This document shows, one piece after another, positions 9,477 to 17,642 of a stretch of 64,000 nt of DNA. The position numbers and the translations under genes were made by a program. Within the stretch, counting starts at the first letter, position 1; every line of letters starts with the position of its first letter. The notes under the pieces were generated by a model. The model was given only the letters and a program-made list of their open reading frames with translations. It did not search any database and had not been told where the DNA came from. Source of the DNA: Thalassoglobus neptunius (GTDB lineage: Bacteria; Planctomycetota; Planctomycetia; Planctomycetales; Planctomycetaceae); NCBI RefSeq assembly GCF_007859735.1, contig NZ_SIHI01000001.1:2012119-2076118 (forward strand), written 5' to 3'.

Positions 9477-11066
9477 TTATTTGATTTGCCGAAGTGGCTC
9501 ATCAACGATGAACGCTTCGGGGAAGTCTGCCGCCTTCACTCCATCACGATTGCGAAGACGTTTGTTCTGTTGGCGTCCGCGTGGCGGATTCATCGGTATT
9601 TCCATCCCACCCAACTCTTCCATCATTTCGTAAAGTCGGCTTTGCATTTGCTGCTTCGTTCTTGCAAATGCCGGATCATGGATAAGGTTTTTTTGCTCTT
9701 TCGGATCAGCCTGAATGTCGAACAACTCATCCGTATCCCAGAGCCCGTAGTACGTCGTGTACTTGTATTGCGCCCCTCGCAGACAGAAATGTGTTGGGGT
9801 TTGCGGATAGTTCTGTTCCCAGTAATAGCAGTAGAGGAAATACTCTCGCCATGGGATCGTCTCGTCCTGAGCTAGTGGCAGGAAACTCCGGCCGTCCATA
9901 TGCGGCGGCTTCTTAAGTCCCATGGCCTGCATAATGGTTGGGGCGATATCGATATTGGCGACAACCTGCTCAACCACCGAACCGCCTTCGATGATCTCGG
10001 GACACTGCATCAGCATCGGAACACGACTTGATGTCTCATACGCCACTCGTTTGTCGAACAATCCGTGCTCACCAAACATGAATCCGTTGTCGCCCATGTA
10101 GATGACGAGCGTTTCGTCGTGGATGCCCATCTCTTTTAGTTGCTGCATAACAGCTCCGATGCTGTCATCAACGCTTCCCAGAGCCTCGCAGTACCGTTTG
10201 TATAACAACTCGACGCTTTGGCCAGTATGAAGAGCGAAATCCATACCGTGCCAACTGTTGCGCTGGTCCAACAGCCAACGAGGACGATTCTTAAGGTTGT
10301 CCTTCAACAGTTCGCTGGACGCCGGAAACTCAAAGGGCCGGTCCTTTAGCGAGTCTTTGTATTTGGGTTCTGGAGTAAACGGATCGTGTACGGCTTTGTG
10401 CGATAGATACAAGAAGAACGGTTCGTCCGCGCCGTCCTGTTGCTCAAGAAACTCAATCGCCTTGCGTGTCAACAATGGCGTGATATAGCCATCCTGCGGA
10501 ACTCGCTTACCGTTGTCGTTGATCGTGTACTTTGGTCCCGGCGGATAGTACTGGCCCTGACCTTTGAAGCTGAACCAGTAATCAAAACCCGGACGAGGGT
10601 TATCGTTCGCGTGGCCCATGTGCCACTTACCGATGAACCCGGTTTTGTATCCCGCCTGTTGAAGGTACTGAGGAAAGAACAGCGTACCCTTGGGCACCGC
10701 ACGTTGGTTGTCGATCACGCGATGGCGGAACGTGTACAGCCCCGTCAGAATCGAAGCGCGACTGGGCGAACACAGCGACGTCGTCACGAAGGCGTTCTTC
10801 AAATGCACGCCATTCTTTGCCATCGCATCCATATGTGGCGTCTTCGCCAGTGGATGCCCCATGAAGCTCATCGCATCGTAGCGGTGATCATCTGAAAGGA
10901 TGAACACGACATTACGGGGTTTCGTTCCCTCGTTCTTAACAGCCTTAACCGTCACCGGCACAGGAACAACCTGTGCATCGGCCGACTGCACTAGATAAAT
11001 CGCTAGCAAGCCAGCAATCATGCAATGGAATAGCTTGCTTTTGAGCTTGTTTTCGTTCGATGTCAT
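9477..11066 (-). CDS. Secreted sulfatase, Cys-type (S1 family)
   Basis: 529 residues from ATG at 11066, which is preceded by a good ribosome-binding site (GAGGAAGG) and followed by a signal peptide; an in-frame extension to 11207 is open but not needed. The sulfatase signature CSPSRASILTG is present, so the Cys should be converted to formylglycine by a maturase not seen in this window. Other S1 features are NVVFILSDDHRYD (metal site), GKWHMGH, and GDNGFMFGEHGLFDK. The last resembles enzymes acting on sulfated glycans more than arylsulfatase A. It lies between the small lectin-like gene and the giant fusion gene, in the same orientation. Removal of sulfate esters from the polymer before or during chain cleavage is the natural role; the substrate cannot be read from sequence. 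Confidence 0.92.
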   Translation of the reverse strand: MTSNENKLKSKLFHCMIAGLLAIYLVQSADAQVVPVPVTVKAVKNEGTKPRNVVFILSDDHRYDAMSFMGHPLAKTPHMDAMAKNGVHLKNAFVTTSLCSPSRASILTGLYTFRHRVIDNQRAVPKGTLFFPQYLQQAGYKTGFIGKWHMGHANDNPRPGFDYWFSFKGQGQYYPPGPKYTINDNGKRVPQDGYITPLLTRKAIEFLEQQDGADEPFFLYLSHKAVHDPFTPEPKYKDSLKDRPFEFPASSELLKDNLKNRPRWLLDQRNSWHGMDFALHTGQSVELLYKRYCEALGSVDDSIGAVMQQLKEMGIHDETLVIYMGDNGFMFGEHGLFDKRVAYETSSRVPMLMQCPEIIEGGSVVEQVVANIDIAPTIMQAMGLKKPPHMDGRSFLPLAQDETIPWREYFLYCYYWEQNYPQTPTHFCLRGAQYKYTTYYGLWDTDELFDIQADPKEQKNLIHDPAFARTKQQMQSRLYEMMEELGGMEIPMNPPRGRQQNKRLRNRDGVKAADFPEAFIVDEPLRQIK

Positions 11067-11118
11067 GTCGCCTTCCTCTGAACGCCTTAGCTGCAGTGGT
11101 GAGGGTGTAGTAAGAAAA

Positions 11119-11871
11119 TCAATTTGATTCCGCCCTTTTCTCTTCCCAGGTGTCTTGAAAACCTCTGGGCTTCCAGGCAGCAGCGTAATCCAGGTGATAA
11201 CCCACACCTCTCAGGTCGAGACAGAATCTTTGGGCAAGGACAGTCTCACGTTTCTTTGCAACAAGGTCATTCTTGATATGAAACGTCACGCCGTTGATAT
11301 TAGACAGAGTTTCGTCTCCAAGAATCTCAATGGTGCCCTTGTACCACTCACCATATTTGAGCTTTAGCGTTTCGTTCTCGACGATCACCTTCTTCTGCCC
11401 TCGTTTTCCGAGGATGTAGTTTTGGAATACGAGCTGGGATCCGTCGGGTGTCATTTCCAGGCGGATCCAGCGGTGCCCAAGGTCGATGAAACAGATTTGT
11501 TCTTTCACCTTTCGATCCAGTTCCAGGAACTTCACTCGAAAGGAAAAGATGTAATCCTGCCCGCCGAGTTTGAAATGGGAACGGACGAATTCTTCTTTCC
11601 CGTACCTTGCGCCTTTGGGTGCCTCGCCATGAACAGACGGGGGAATGGTCACCATGACCCCATCTTTCACGGTGCCCCTGGTGTGCTTTCTTAGGTCCAG
11701 GATTGCATCGACTTCTTTTTGCTCATCAAAGTGCTTTTCAAAGATGTTCTCACCCTTGTTGAGCATGGTTGTCTTGAGCGACGCTCCTTTTACGTACTCG
11801 TCTGCCGTTGCGTCACGATCTGTCAGCACGCAAATGGCGGTCATGGCTATCAATAGAGTGCTTTGTTTCAT
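11119..11871 (-). CDS. Small secreted protein, probable LamG/DUF1080-like jelly roll
   Basis: 250 residues from ATG at 11871, preceded by GGGAAAG; the longer open frame to 12003 merely reads through a REP-like repeat. A signal peptide (MKQSTLLIAMTAICV) is followed by a beta-rich domain without cysteine pairs. The segment RWIRLEMTPDGSQLVFQNYI and the line of alternating hydrophobic residues suggest a concanavalin-like fold such as those that bind or bury sugar chains. No catalytic motif is recognised. The setting, between DUF1552 and a sulfatase gene, supports a polysaccharide-binding role; this is inference. Confidence 0.7.
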   Translation of the reverse strand: MKQSTLLIAMTAICVLTDRDATADEYVKGASLKTTMLNKGENIFEKHFDEQKEVDAILDLRKHTRGTVKDGVMVTIPPSVHGEAPKGARYGKEEFVRSHFKLGGQDYIFSFRVKFLELDRKVKEQICFIDLGHRWIRLEMTPDGSQLVFQNYILGKRGQKKVIVENETLKLKYGEWYKGTIEILGDETLSNINGVTFHIKNDLVAKKRETVLAQRFCLDLRGVGYHLDYAAAWKPRGFQDTWEEKRAESN

Positions 11872-11911
11872 TGATTCTTTCCCTGGATGTTTTCTGCTGC
11901 GATATTTACAC

Positions 11912-11967
11912 GTAGGGCCGGTTCCCACCGGCCGCATGCTGGACCGTCCGGTAGGAACCGGACCTAC
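11912..11967. repeat. REP-like long inverted repeat
   Basis: Two 20-nt arms (11912-11931 and 11948-11967) pair at 18 of 20 positions and enclose a 16-nt loop. Both arms contain the core ccggttcc. A half copy (gtagggccggttcccaca) is seen at 15769-15786. It lies between the DUF1552 stop and the next start, where it could act as a transcript processing or termination hairpin. Confidence 0.75.
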
Positions 11968-11999
11968 AGGATCTGTCTTCATCTCATTCAGTGAAACTC

Positions 12000-13247
12000 T
12001 CAAGAAACCTCGAGGCCAGTCATAGTTCCCGTGCTGGTGGCGAACGCGTCCTGTTCGATTCCCAGCCGTTGAAGTGCGTTCACGAAGAGATTTGGCAGCG
12101 GATAGTTGTTCTGCTGGTCGAATGCCAGGTGTTGCCCGTGTTGGAATCCGCCTCCGGCAAACAGGACCGGCATGTTCTTATTGTCGTGACTTGAGGCGTT
12201 TCCGAGATTCGATGTCATCAGCACCATCGTCTCATCGAGCAATCCGTCGGACTTCAGGACTCGCAGGAAGCGAGCCCATTGGTCGATCATCCCTTGCTCG
12301 ACCGACGCCAGTTGCCGAATGGTGCCACCATCCATGCCGTGATGGCTCAGGCCGTGGTAATCCCCGGGGACGTGCAACGTGACGAATCGCGTCGAATCGG
12401 TCCGCAGGGCCATGCGGATGATGTCGAGGAAAGTGCCCGCAATGCCGACGGTGTCTCGCGGGATTGAACTCGGCTTGTCCATATCAACTTTGGGTTTGGG
12501 GCGGTTCGTCCAGGCCTCGTTCGCAACCATTCGCTGTTCGAGTTCGCGAACGCTTGTGAACCAATCATCAAGCTTGTCCCGATCACCAGCGCCGACTTTT
12601 CGTTGCAGTCGTTTCGCCTCGTCACCAACCACATCCATGATGCTGCGGCCTCGGCGAATGAGTTCGGCTTGTCGCTCACGTTCTGCTGGCGTGTCATCCA
12701 CAAACAACGTTGTGAAGAGACGCATCGCATTGTTCTCAGCCGGAATCATCGAGCCGTTTTGCGTATACGATGGGCTGGTCTGAGATCTGGTATTCAGCAC
12801 CAATGACGGGAATCGCGTTTCGTCCCCCAGTTGTTTGGCCATCAACTGATCCAGCGAAATCGTGTTGCGCGATGCCGAACCACGCGCGTTGGGACAGGCC
12901 GAAAAGATGCTGCCCTCGGCAGAGTGTCCACCAGAAACGCCCGGGTGAGACGCGCCTGAGACGACGGTGAAATCGTTTCGCAGATCATCCAGATCTGCCA
13001 GATATCGAGATGCCTTGTAGTTCCGGCCGTCGGTCTCCGGCACCAGGTTGGGGTTGTGCAAGCCAAGCGCAAGACTGACGCCAACAAATCGCCTGGCGTG
13101 CTTTCCATTGGAGTCCGAAGCAAACGCTGGTTGCATGGCGTCCAGCAGCGGTAAGCACAGTGAAACACCCGCGCCTCGTATCACCGTACGGCGCGACAAA
13201 ACGCTCGGTCGTGGCAGAGTTCGGGATGTCGAAGAGTCTTTCGGCAT
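12000..13247 (-). CDS. DUF1552 family secreted protein
   Basis: 415 residues from ATG (MPKDSSTS); an in-frame TTG lies 21 bases upstream. The N-terminus has a Tat-like signal (LSRRTVIRGAG followed by SLCLPLL) ending near AFA. DUF1552 marks include the repeated short motifs around GVSGGHSAEG and DYHGLSHHG. DUF1552 proteins are almost invariably next to DUF1592-type cytochromes, as here (30 bp downstream of one), and the pair is believed to work together in the periplasm. The activity is unknown. It is part of the locus transcript, downstream of the promoter-like element at 15717-15749. Confidence 0.9.
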   Translation of the reverse strand: MPKDSSTSRTLPRPSVLSRRTVIRGAGVSLCLPLLDAMQPAFASDSNGKHARRFVGVSLALGLHNPNLVPETDGRNYKASRYLADLDDLRNDFTVVSGASHPGVSGGHSAEGSIFSACPNARGSASRNTISLDQLMAKQLGDETRFPSLVLNTRSQTSPSYTQNGSMIPAENNAMRLFTTLFVDDTPAERERQAELIRRGRSIMDVVGDEAKRLQRKVGAGDRDKLDDWFTSVRELEQRMVANEAWTNRPKPKVDMDKPSSIPRDTVGIAGTFLDIIRMALRTDSTRFVTLHVPGDYHGLSHHGMDGGTIRQLASVEQGMIDQWARFLRVLKSDGLLDETMVLMTSNLGNASSHDNKNMPVLFAGGGFQHGQHLAFDQQNNYPLPNLFVNALQRLGIEQDAFATSTGTMTGLEVS

Positions 13248-13277
13248 GATTCGTTCTCGTCGGTTCAAGACGGCAGG

Positions 13278-15716
13278 TCACTTCTTAAGGAATAGGTCGC
13301 TAGTCAGTGCGGCGTGAATCAACGTTCGCATCCCGTATCCGGATGCTTTGGAATCGGCAACGATCTGATCGACGGCTGGTTCATCGCTGTAGCGAATCGG
13401 TGCGCCTGTGGCGTAGGTTAGGAATTGCTCGGCAAACCCGCGGGCAATCCGTTCTGGCTGATTCACATAGAGCTGCTGCCATGTCAGAAGGCCTTCGAAC
13501 GTCTGTCCGTCGGCAGTTTTACCCGATGGATCGATCGCTGCCCCTCTACCGCGCATTCCGTATCGATCACGCCACACTCCGACCGGATCAAAACTCTCCA
13601 GGGCGAATCCAGGTGGATCGATCGTTCGGTGGCAGGCATTGCACGATGCATCCGACCGGTGTTTGGCCAATTGGTCGCGAATAGAGGTCGCTCCTCGGAC
13701 GTCCGGTTCGACCGCTGGGATTCCCGGGGGTGGCGGCGGAACCCGCACTCCAAGAATCCGCTCGTTGACAAACACGCCGCGTACTACCGGAGAAGTTGTG
13801 GTTCCATCGGCCGTCACCTTCAAGATGGCACCCTGAGTGATCAGACCGCCACGCCGACTGCTCGGTGACAGCGAAACGGTCTGGATTCCATTGCCGGGTT
13901 GCCAACTCTTGATGTTGTCGGTGATCCGATAATGTCGTGCGAGCCGCTCGTTCAAACAGGCAAAATCTGAATCGACAAAGCATGCGACACTCAAGTCCTG
14001 CTCGATGAGTTTGCTGACGTAGGTACGGGTTTCCCGTAGCATCGACTCCTGGAGCACGGGATCAAACGTTCGAAACTGCCTGCTGTCAGGCGTTGTGAAG
14101 TCGATCTGGTTGAGCTTCAACCATTGATCGGTAAAGCTGTTGATGAACTGCTTCGAGCGCGGATCATCGAGCATGCGATCGATTTGCGCTGCAAGAACTT
14201 CGTCGCGCCGGAGCTTTCCTTCGCCGGCTATTCGAAGCAGGGTCTCGTCCGGCGTATCCGTCCACAATGCGTAGCTGAGTCGCGACGCGATGGCATAGTC
14301 GTCCAGCGCCCCGGGTGACTCAACGAACGTCAGCATCCTCGGCGAGCAGAGAATCGTGCGGTACGCCGCACGCAGAGCATCGACGAACGATCCGTATTCG
14401 GCGAGTACATCGAGACCGATCCGCTGATAGTCGGCTACTTCATCCGAGGTGACCGGGCGCCGAAACGCCCTCGATGCGAAGCGAGTCACCAAACGCTTGA
14501 GCACACCATTTGGATCAGCCTTCCATTGTTCCTGCTTTGCATCACCGAACAGGTTCCGGGTGACATGCTCGCGATCGGCATTCGGATAGAAGCGTTCGAT
14601 GCGAATGCCACGATGGGCGATTCCTGAAAAACCTCGCTCTTCATTGCGATCGCGGTACGCGACCGTGTCTGCTCGCCCCGTCTGATTGGGTGCTCTGCGG
14701 AGGGTGCGATCGTTCGGCTTCAGCTCCAACGTATGTCGTCGCTGAATCCAGGCTTCGAACTGCAGATCGCGCGGAGTCTCGGTCGCTTCCACGATACCAA
14801 CGTCGTAAAGAATCGGCTGAGCGGAGGCAGCGACTCCTGATCGCAGCGTTCCCCACACGGTCCCACCTTTCACCGGGTTGACTGCGCGCACGTCGCGAAG
14901 GGTGATTCGATACCAACCGTCTTGCGGAATTCGGACCGAAGTCATTCGTCCGTAGAAGGCCAGGTAAATTGGCCACGAAATACTTTCGCCATTTCGAGTC
15001 TCGGGGCCTCGGTAATTGCGTCTTCCAATTCCCCGCGACAGACGCGCGGGTGGATAGTCTGCCGCGTAAGTGACATCCCCATTGAGAGCACGATCAAATG
15101 CTGCGGCCAACGCAAGATCAGCAACGTCGAGGTACCGAGCCAGTAGGTGGTACGACAACTGCTGGCCGTCAGCGACGGTTTCAAACTCGTGCGACGCCGC
15201 GTCTTCCGGCAGCTGATCTCGCAGAGGAAGGTCAATCCCAAGCAACGAGTGAATCGTGTGTTCGTACTCCGTCCGCGTCAGACGTCGGCCGCGAAGCCTG
15301 CCTCGATCCGCGATGTCGCGCGAGTCCGATTCCATCAGTCGCTTATCGAGACCTTTCAGGAATCCGGCCGTGTCTTCTGGCCCAAGGCCCGAATCGGGCG
15401 GCATCTCTCCGTCTCGAACACGCTCGTAAACGCGCCGCCAACTTTCGAAGGCGTGAGGCTTGTTGAGGTCGAATGGAAGCTCGCTCAGGCTTAAACCCGC
15501 TTCCGGCTCATCGCCACTGTGACAGTCCCGACAATGCTGCCCAAGAAACCTTCCGATTGCTACCGGTGGATGCTTAAGATCCTGCTCGGCAACGTTCTCA
15601 TCAGCCGTGGCCGTCCCCGCGAAAGCGATGAATACCCCGGAGATCAGTACAGGCAGAGATCCGAGCCAGCCTATCACGGAACCGATGGATCGACGTTGAT
15701 CAGATTTGATATTCAT
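13278..15716 (-). CDS. DUF1587-DUF1595-DUF1592-DUF1588-DUF1585 c-type cytochrome protein
   Basis: 812 residues from ATG (MNIKSDQRRS), which precedes a hydrophobic signal/anchor segment ending at ATA. The domain order is the standard one: a cytochrome module with CRDCHSGDE (residues ~73-78), DUF1587 (RLTRTEYEHTIHSLLG), DUF1595 (RFASRAFRRPVT), DUF1592 (residues ~480-610), DUF1588 with a second haem-like CNACH motif, and DUF1585 at the C-terminus. Family members are secreted and probably multi-haem redox proteins partnering with DUF1552. The start region is strikingly like that of the ECF sigma gene (see the promoter entry). It begins a block that runs through DUF1552 to DUF1501. Confidence 0.92.
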   Translation of the reverse strand: MNIKSDQRRSIGSVIGWLGSLPVLISGVFIAFAGTATADENVAEQDLKHPPVAIGRFLGQHCRDCHSGDEPEAGLSLSELPFDLNKPHAFESWRRVYERVRDGEMPPDSGLGPEDTAGFLKGLDKRLMESDSRDIADRGRLRGRRLTRTEYEHTIHSLLGIDLPLRDQLPEDAASHEFETVADGQQLSYHLLARYLDVADLALAAAFDRALNGDVTYAADYPPARLSRGIGRRNYRGPETRNGESISWPIYLAFYGRMTSVRIPQDGWYRITLRDVRAVNPVKGGTVWGTLRSGVAASAQPILYDVGIVEATETPRDLQFEAWIQRRHTLELKPNDRTLRRAPNQTGRADTVAYRDRNEERGFSGIAHRGIRIERFYPNADREHVTRNLFGDAKQEQWKADPNGVLKRLVTRFASRAFRRPVTSDEVADYQRIGLDVLAEYGSFVDALRAAYRTILCSPRMLTFVESPGALDDYAIASRLSYALWTDTPDETLLRIAGEGKLRRDEVLAAQIDRMLDDPRSKQFINSFTDQWLKLNQIDFTTPDSRQFRTFDPVLQESMLRETRTYVSKLIEQDLSVACFVDSDFACLNERLARHYRITDNIKSWQPGNGIQTVSLSPSSRRGGLITQGAILKVTADGTTTSPVVRGVFVNERILGVRVPPPPPGIPAVEPDVRGATSIRDQLAKHRSDASCNACHRTIDPPGFALESFDPVGVWRDRYGMRGRGAAIDPSGKTADGQTFEGLLTWQQLYVNQPERIARGFAEQFLTYATGAPIRYSDEPAVDQIVADSKASGYGMRTLIHAALTSDLFLKK

Positions 15717-15749
15717 ACCCCTATAGTTCGCGCCAGCCCAGAACCTGCC
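15717..15749 (-). promoter_or_regulatory. Promoter-like element shared with the ECF sigma gene
   Basis: Reading the minus strand: GGCAGG (15749-15744), 16 nt, ACTATA (15727-15722), 5 nt, ATG. The same layout with the same hexamers precedes the sigma gene at 24214-24246, and the spacers share ggctggcgc. This suits an autoregulated ECF promoter giving a nearly leaderless transcript. The alternative is that both upstream regions are translated, because the peptide AGANYR is conserved too. Confidence 0.5.
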
Positions 15750-15854
15750 GCCGATTTCTCCATTTTCTGTAGGGCCGGTTCCCACAAGCCGAACGTCGGA
15801 TTCCCGGACAACACCGGTCGATCCTCTGGTCACGCGTGACAACACCGGCCCCGC

Positions 15855-17594
15855 CTATTGACGACTCCAAAAGCTCGACCAAATGCCCCATTGCTCTTCG
15901 GTGAGGATCTTCTTCAGCTTCTTTTTTCGCTCTCCGTAGAACTTGTTTCTCGCATCGCTCTGCGCTTCTCCGTTGAGATTCCTGAACTTAGCCTCGGCGG
16001 CCTGGCGTTCTTTTTCCAGTTCGTCGAGTTGACTCTGTTGCTCCGCTGTGAGTTTCAGCGCTGCAAACATTTCGGCGGGCGTGGTGGGTTCGGACGTCTT
16101 AGCGGGGGTGTCCAATTCAGAAGGGGCAACCATCGGCAGTGGCTTGTTCAGGGAAGCGCCACCATGCCAGATCGAAGCGTTTTCGTTGGCTTCTTTGACG
16201 AGAGAGAGCAGCTTCTCATTGGGCTCGCCGAACGGACTGAAGAATCCGCATTGCTGGCCAAGTTGTTTCGTTCCCGCCGGAGCCCATTGCTCGATGTAGC
16301 CGCAATACCACCAGCCGAGCATGTAGGGGTGGTCTTCCATTGAGCCTTTCAAGTATCGACGGTATTCACTCGCGACCGCGTCGAAGCTGTCCACCTCCAA
16401 CCCTTTGATTTTTGTGTGTTTGGAAGTCTTGAAGGAGTACGAGTGGTCGCCGTTAATGATCGGCAGGCCGGTCTGGCCGTGCAATTTTCGGAGGGTCGCG
16501 TTGTGTTGATCCGTGTAGAACGTGTAGTACTGAATCATCATGACGTCACAGTGTTTGCCGATCGCGTCAAGTACTCCGTCGGGAATCATGTCCACCGATT
16601 TGTCGTAGCCGACGTCGTGCTTGTCGCCAAGAAGCAGATGGTTTGGGTCGTATTTCCTGATGAGTTCAGCGTGCAGGCCGTACCACTTTTCGGCCAATGC
16701 AGTCAGCATGTCGTCAGCGTCCGTTTGGACCTGGGCGAGTTTCTTAGGCTGGATGGGCCAGTCCGTGACCTTCGCAACGTCGTCCCACGAAGTGATGCCA
16801 TCGATAGCGTAGACCTGAGCAGCTTCAGTCGCCGATGCATGGTTGCGTTTCAGGATTCGCATCCATTCCTGTTTGCCCGCTGCGTCGGCGGGAAGTGCCC
16901 GCGTGTCCTGGACCCACGGGTAGACGAGTCCGCCGTCGGGAAACATCGGTCGATGCCACCGCCGTACCCGCTTCAGATCGGGCATGTCGAAGTAGGCGTA
17001 ACCGAGGCAGTACTTTGCGTCACGCAGCGGCGTGCATGTCTTCTTCGCCAGGGCATTCAGTTTGTCTCGGAAGCTCGTCGAAAACACGTCGGGAAATCGA
17101 TCTCCCCGTCGGCGATTCATTCCCACCAGGGAAATGCTCTGAACCTTAATCTTCGCGACATAATAGATCTTTCGCTTCTCGTAGAAGTCGAGCGGCGTCG
17201 AGTAGGCATGGAAGGGAATCGTGTTGAATGCGTAGTCCTTAAAGTCCTTCACGACCATGTCGGCATAGCCTGCGTGGTTCTTCGCGCGAGGATTCAGGCC
17301 ACCCCATGATCCCTTGATGTCCGCACCAAATCTCTCGGTCAACCACCCCTTGTTGACTTCATTGAACAGCACGCCGCCCTCACCAACGTGATTCATCCCC
17401 GTGGTGATGAACCGCTTGCCGGTATGATCGGCCAGCCACCAAACGCCGTTGTCGTTTTGCAGATGAATGAAACCCGGGTTGCCGATGACACGCACAGGCT
17501 TGTCTGCGTCCTGAGCGTTTGCGGCGACCGCCATCAGGACGAACACGATGCAGGTGGAGGTAAGAGTGTTGATGATCGTGCTTGTTTTAATCAT
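15855..17594 (-). CDS. Secreted agarase-like TIM-barrel hydrolase with C-terminal helical tail
   Basis: 579 residues from ATG (MIKTSTIINT), chosen because the signal peptide ending at ANA begins there. An agarase-like domain (residues ~40-475) opens with VWWLADHTGKRFITTGMNHV and includes KYDPNHLLLGDKHD. The tail (residues ~510-575) is highly charged and alpha-helical, of the Spy/CpxP-like type seen at the ends of planctomycete secreted enzymes. At the expected catalytic strands it reads GYAYFDMPDL (Asp203) and IINGDHSYS (Asp383), that is, Asp rather than Glu at both places. It lies 9 bp downstream of a sulfatase gene and is clearly co-transcribed. A polysaccharide-active enzyme is likely; beta-agarase activity is not shown. 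Confidence 0.82.
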   Translation of the reverse strand: MIKTSTIINTLTSTCIVFVLMAVAANAQDADKPVRVIGNPGFIHLQNDNGVWWLADHTGKRFITTGMNHVGEGGVLFNEVNKGWLTERFGADIKGSWGGLNPRAKNHAGYADMVVKDFKDYAFNTIPFHAYSTPLDFYEKRKIYYVAKIKVQSISLVGMNRRRGDRFPDVFSTSFRDKLNALAKKTCTPLRDAKYCLGYAYFDMPDLKRVRRWHRPMFPDGGLVYPWVQDTRALPADAAGKQEWMRILKRNHASATEAAQVYAIDGITSWDDVAKVTDWPIQPKKLAQVQTDADDMLTALAEKWYGLHAELIRKYDPNHLLLGDKHDVGYDKSVDMIPDGVLDAIGKHCDVMMIQYYTFYTDQHNATLRKLHGQTGLPIINGDHSYSFKTSKHTKIKGLEVDSFDAVASEYRRYLKGSMEDHPYMLGWWYCGYIEQWAPAGTKQLGQQCGFFSPFGEPNEKLLSLVKEANENASIWHGGASLNKPLPMVAPSELDTPAKTSEPTTPAEMFAALKLTAEQQSQLDELEKERQAAEAKFRNLNGEAQSDARNKFYGERKKKLKKILTEEQWGIWSSFWSRQ

Positions 17595-17642
17595 TCCGGT
17601 TGCGATTGATCTATAGGCAATATCGTGCGGCACTTGCTGACC

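Noticed and set aside
11872-12003. N-terminal extension of the small secreted protein
   Set aside because: The extension only translates the REP-like repeat (PVGPVPTG…); the ribosome-binding site and signal peptide fix the start at 11871.
15717-15845. Longer start for the DUF1592 protein
   Set aside because: It reads a half REP repeat and the promoter-like element; the signal segment starts after the ATG at 15716. Kept only as an alternative because AGANYR is conserved.
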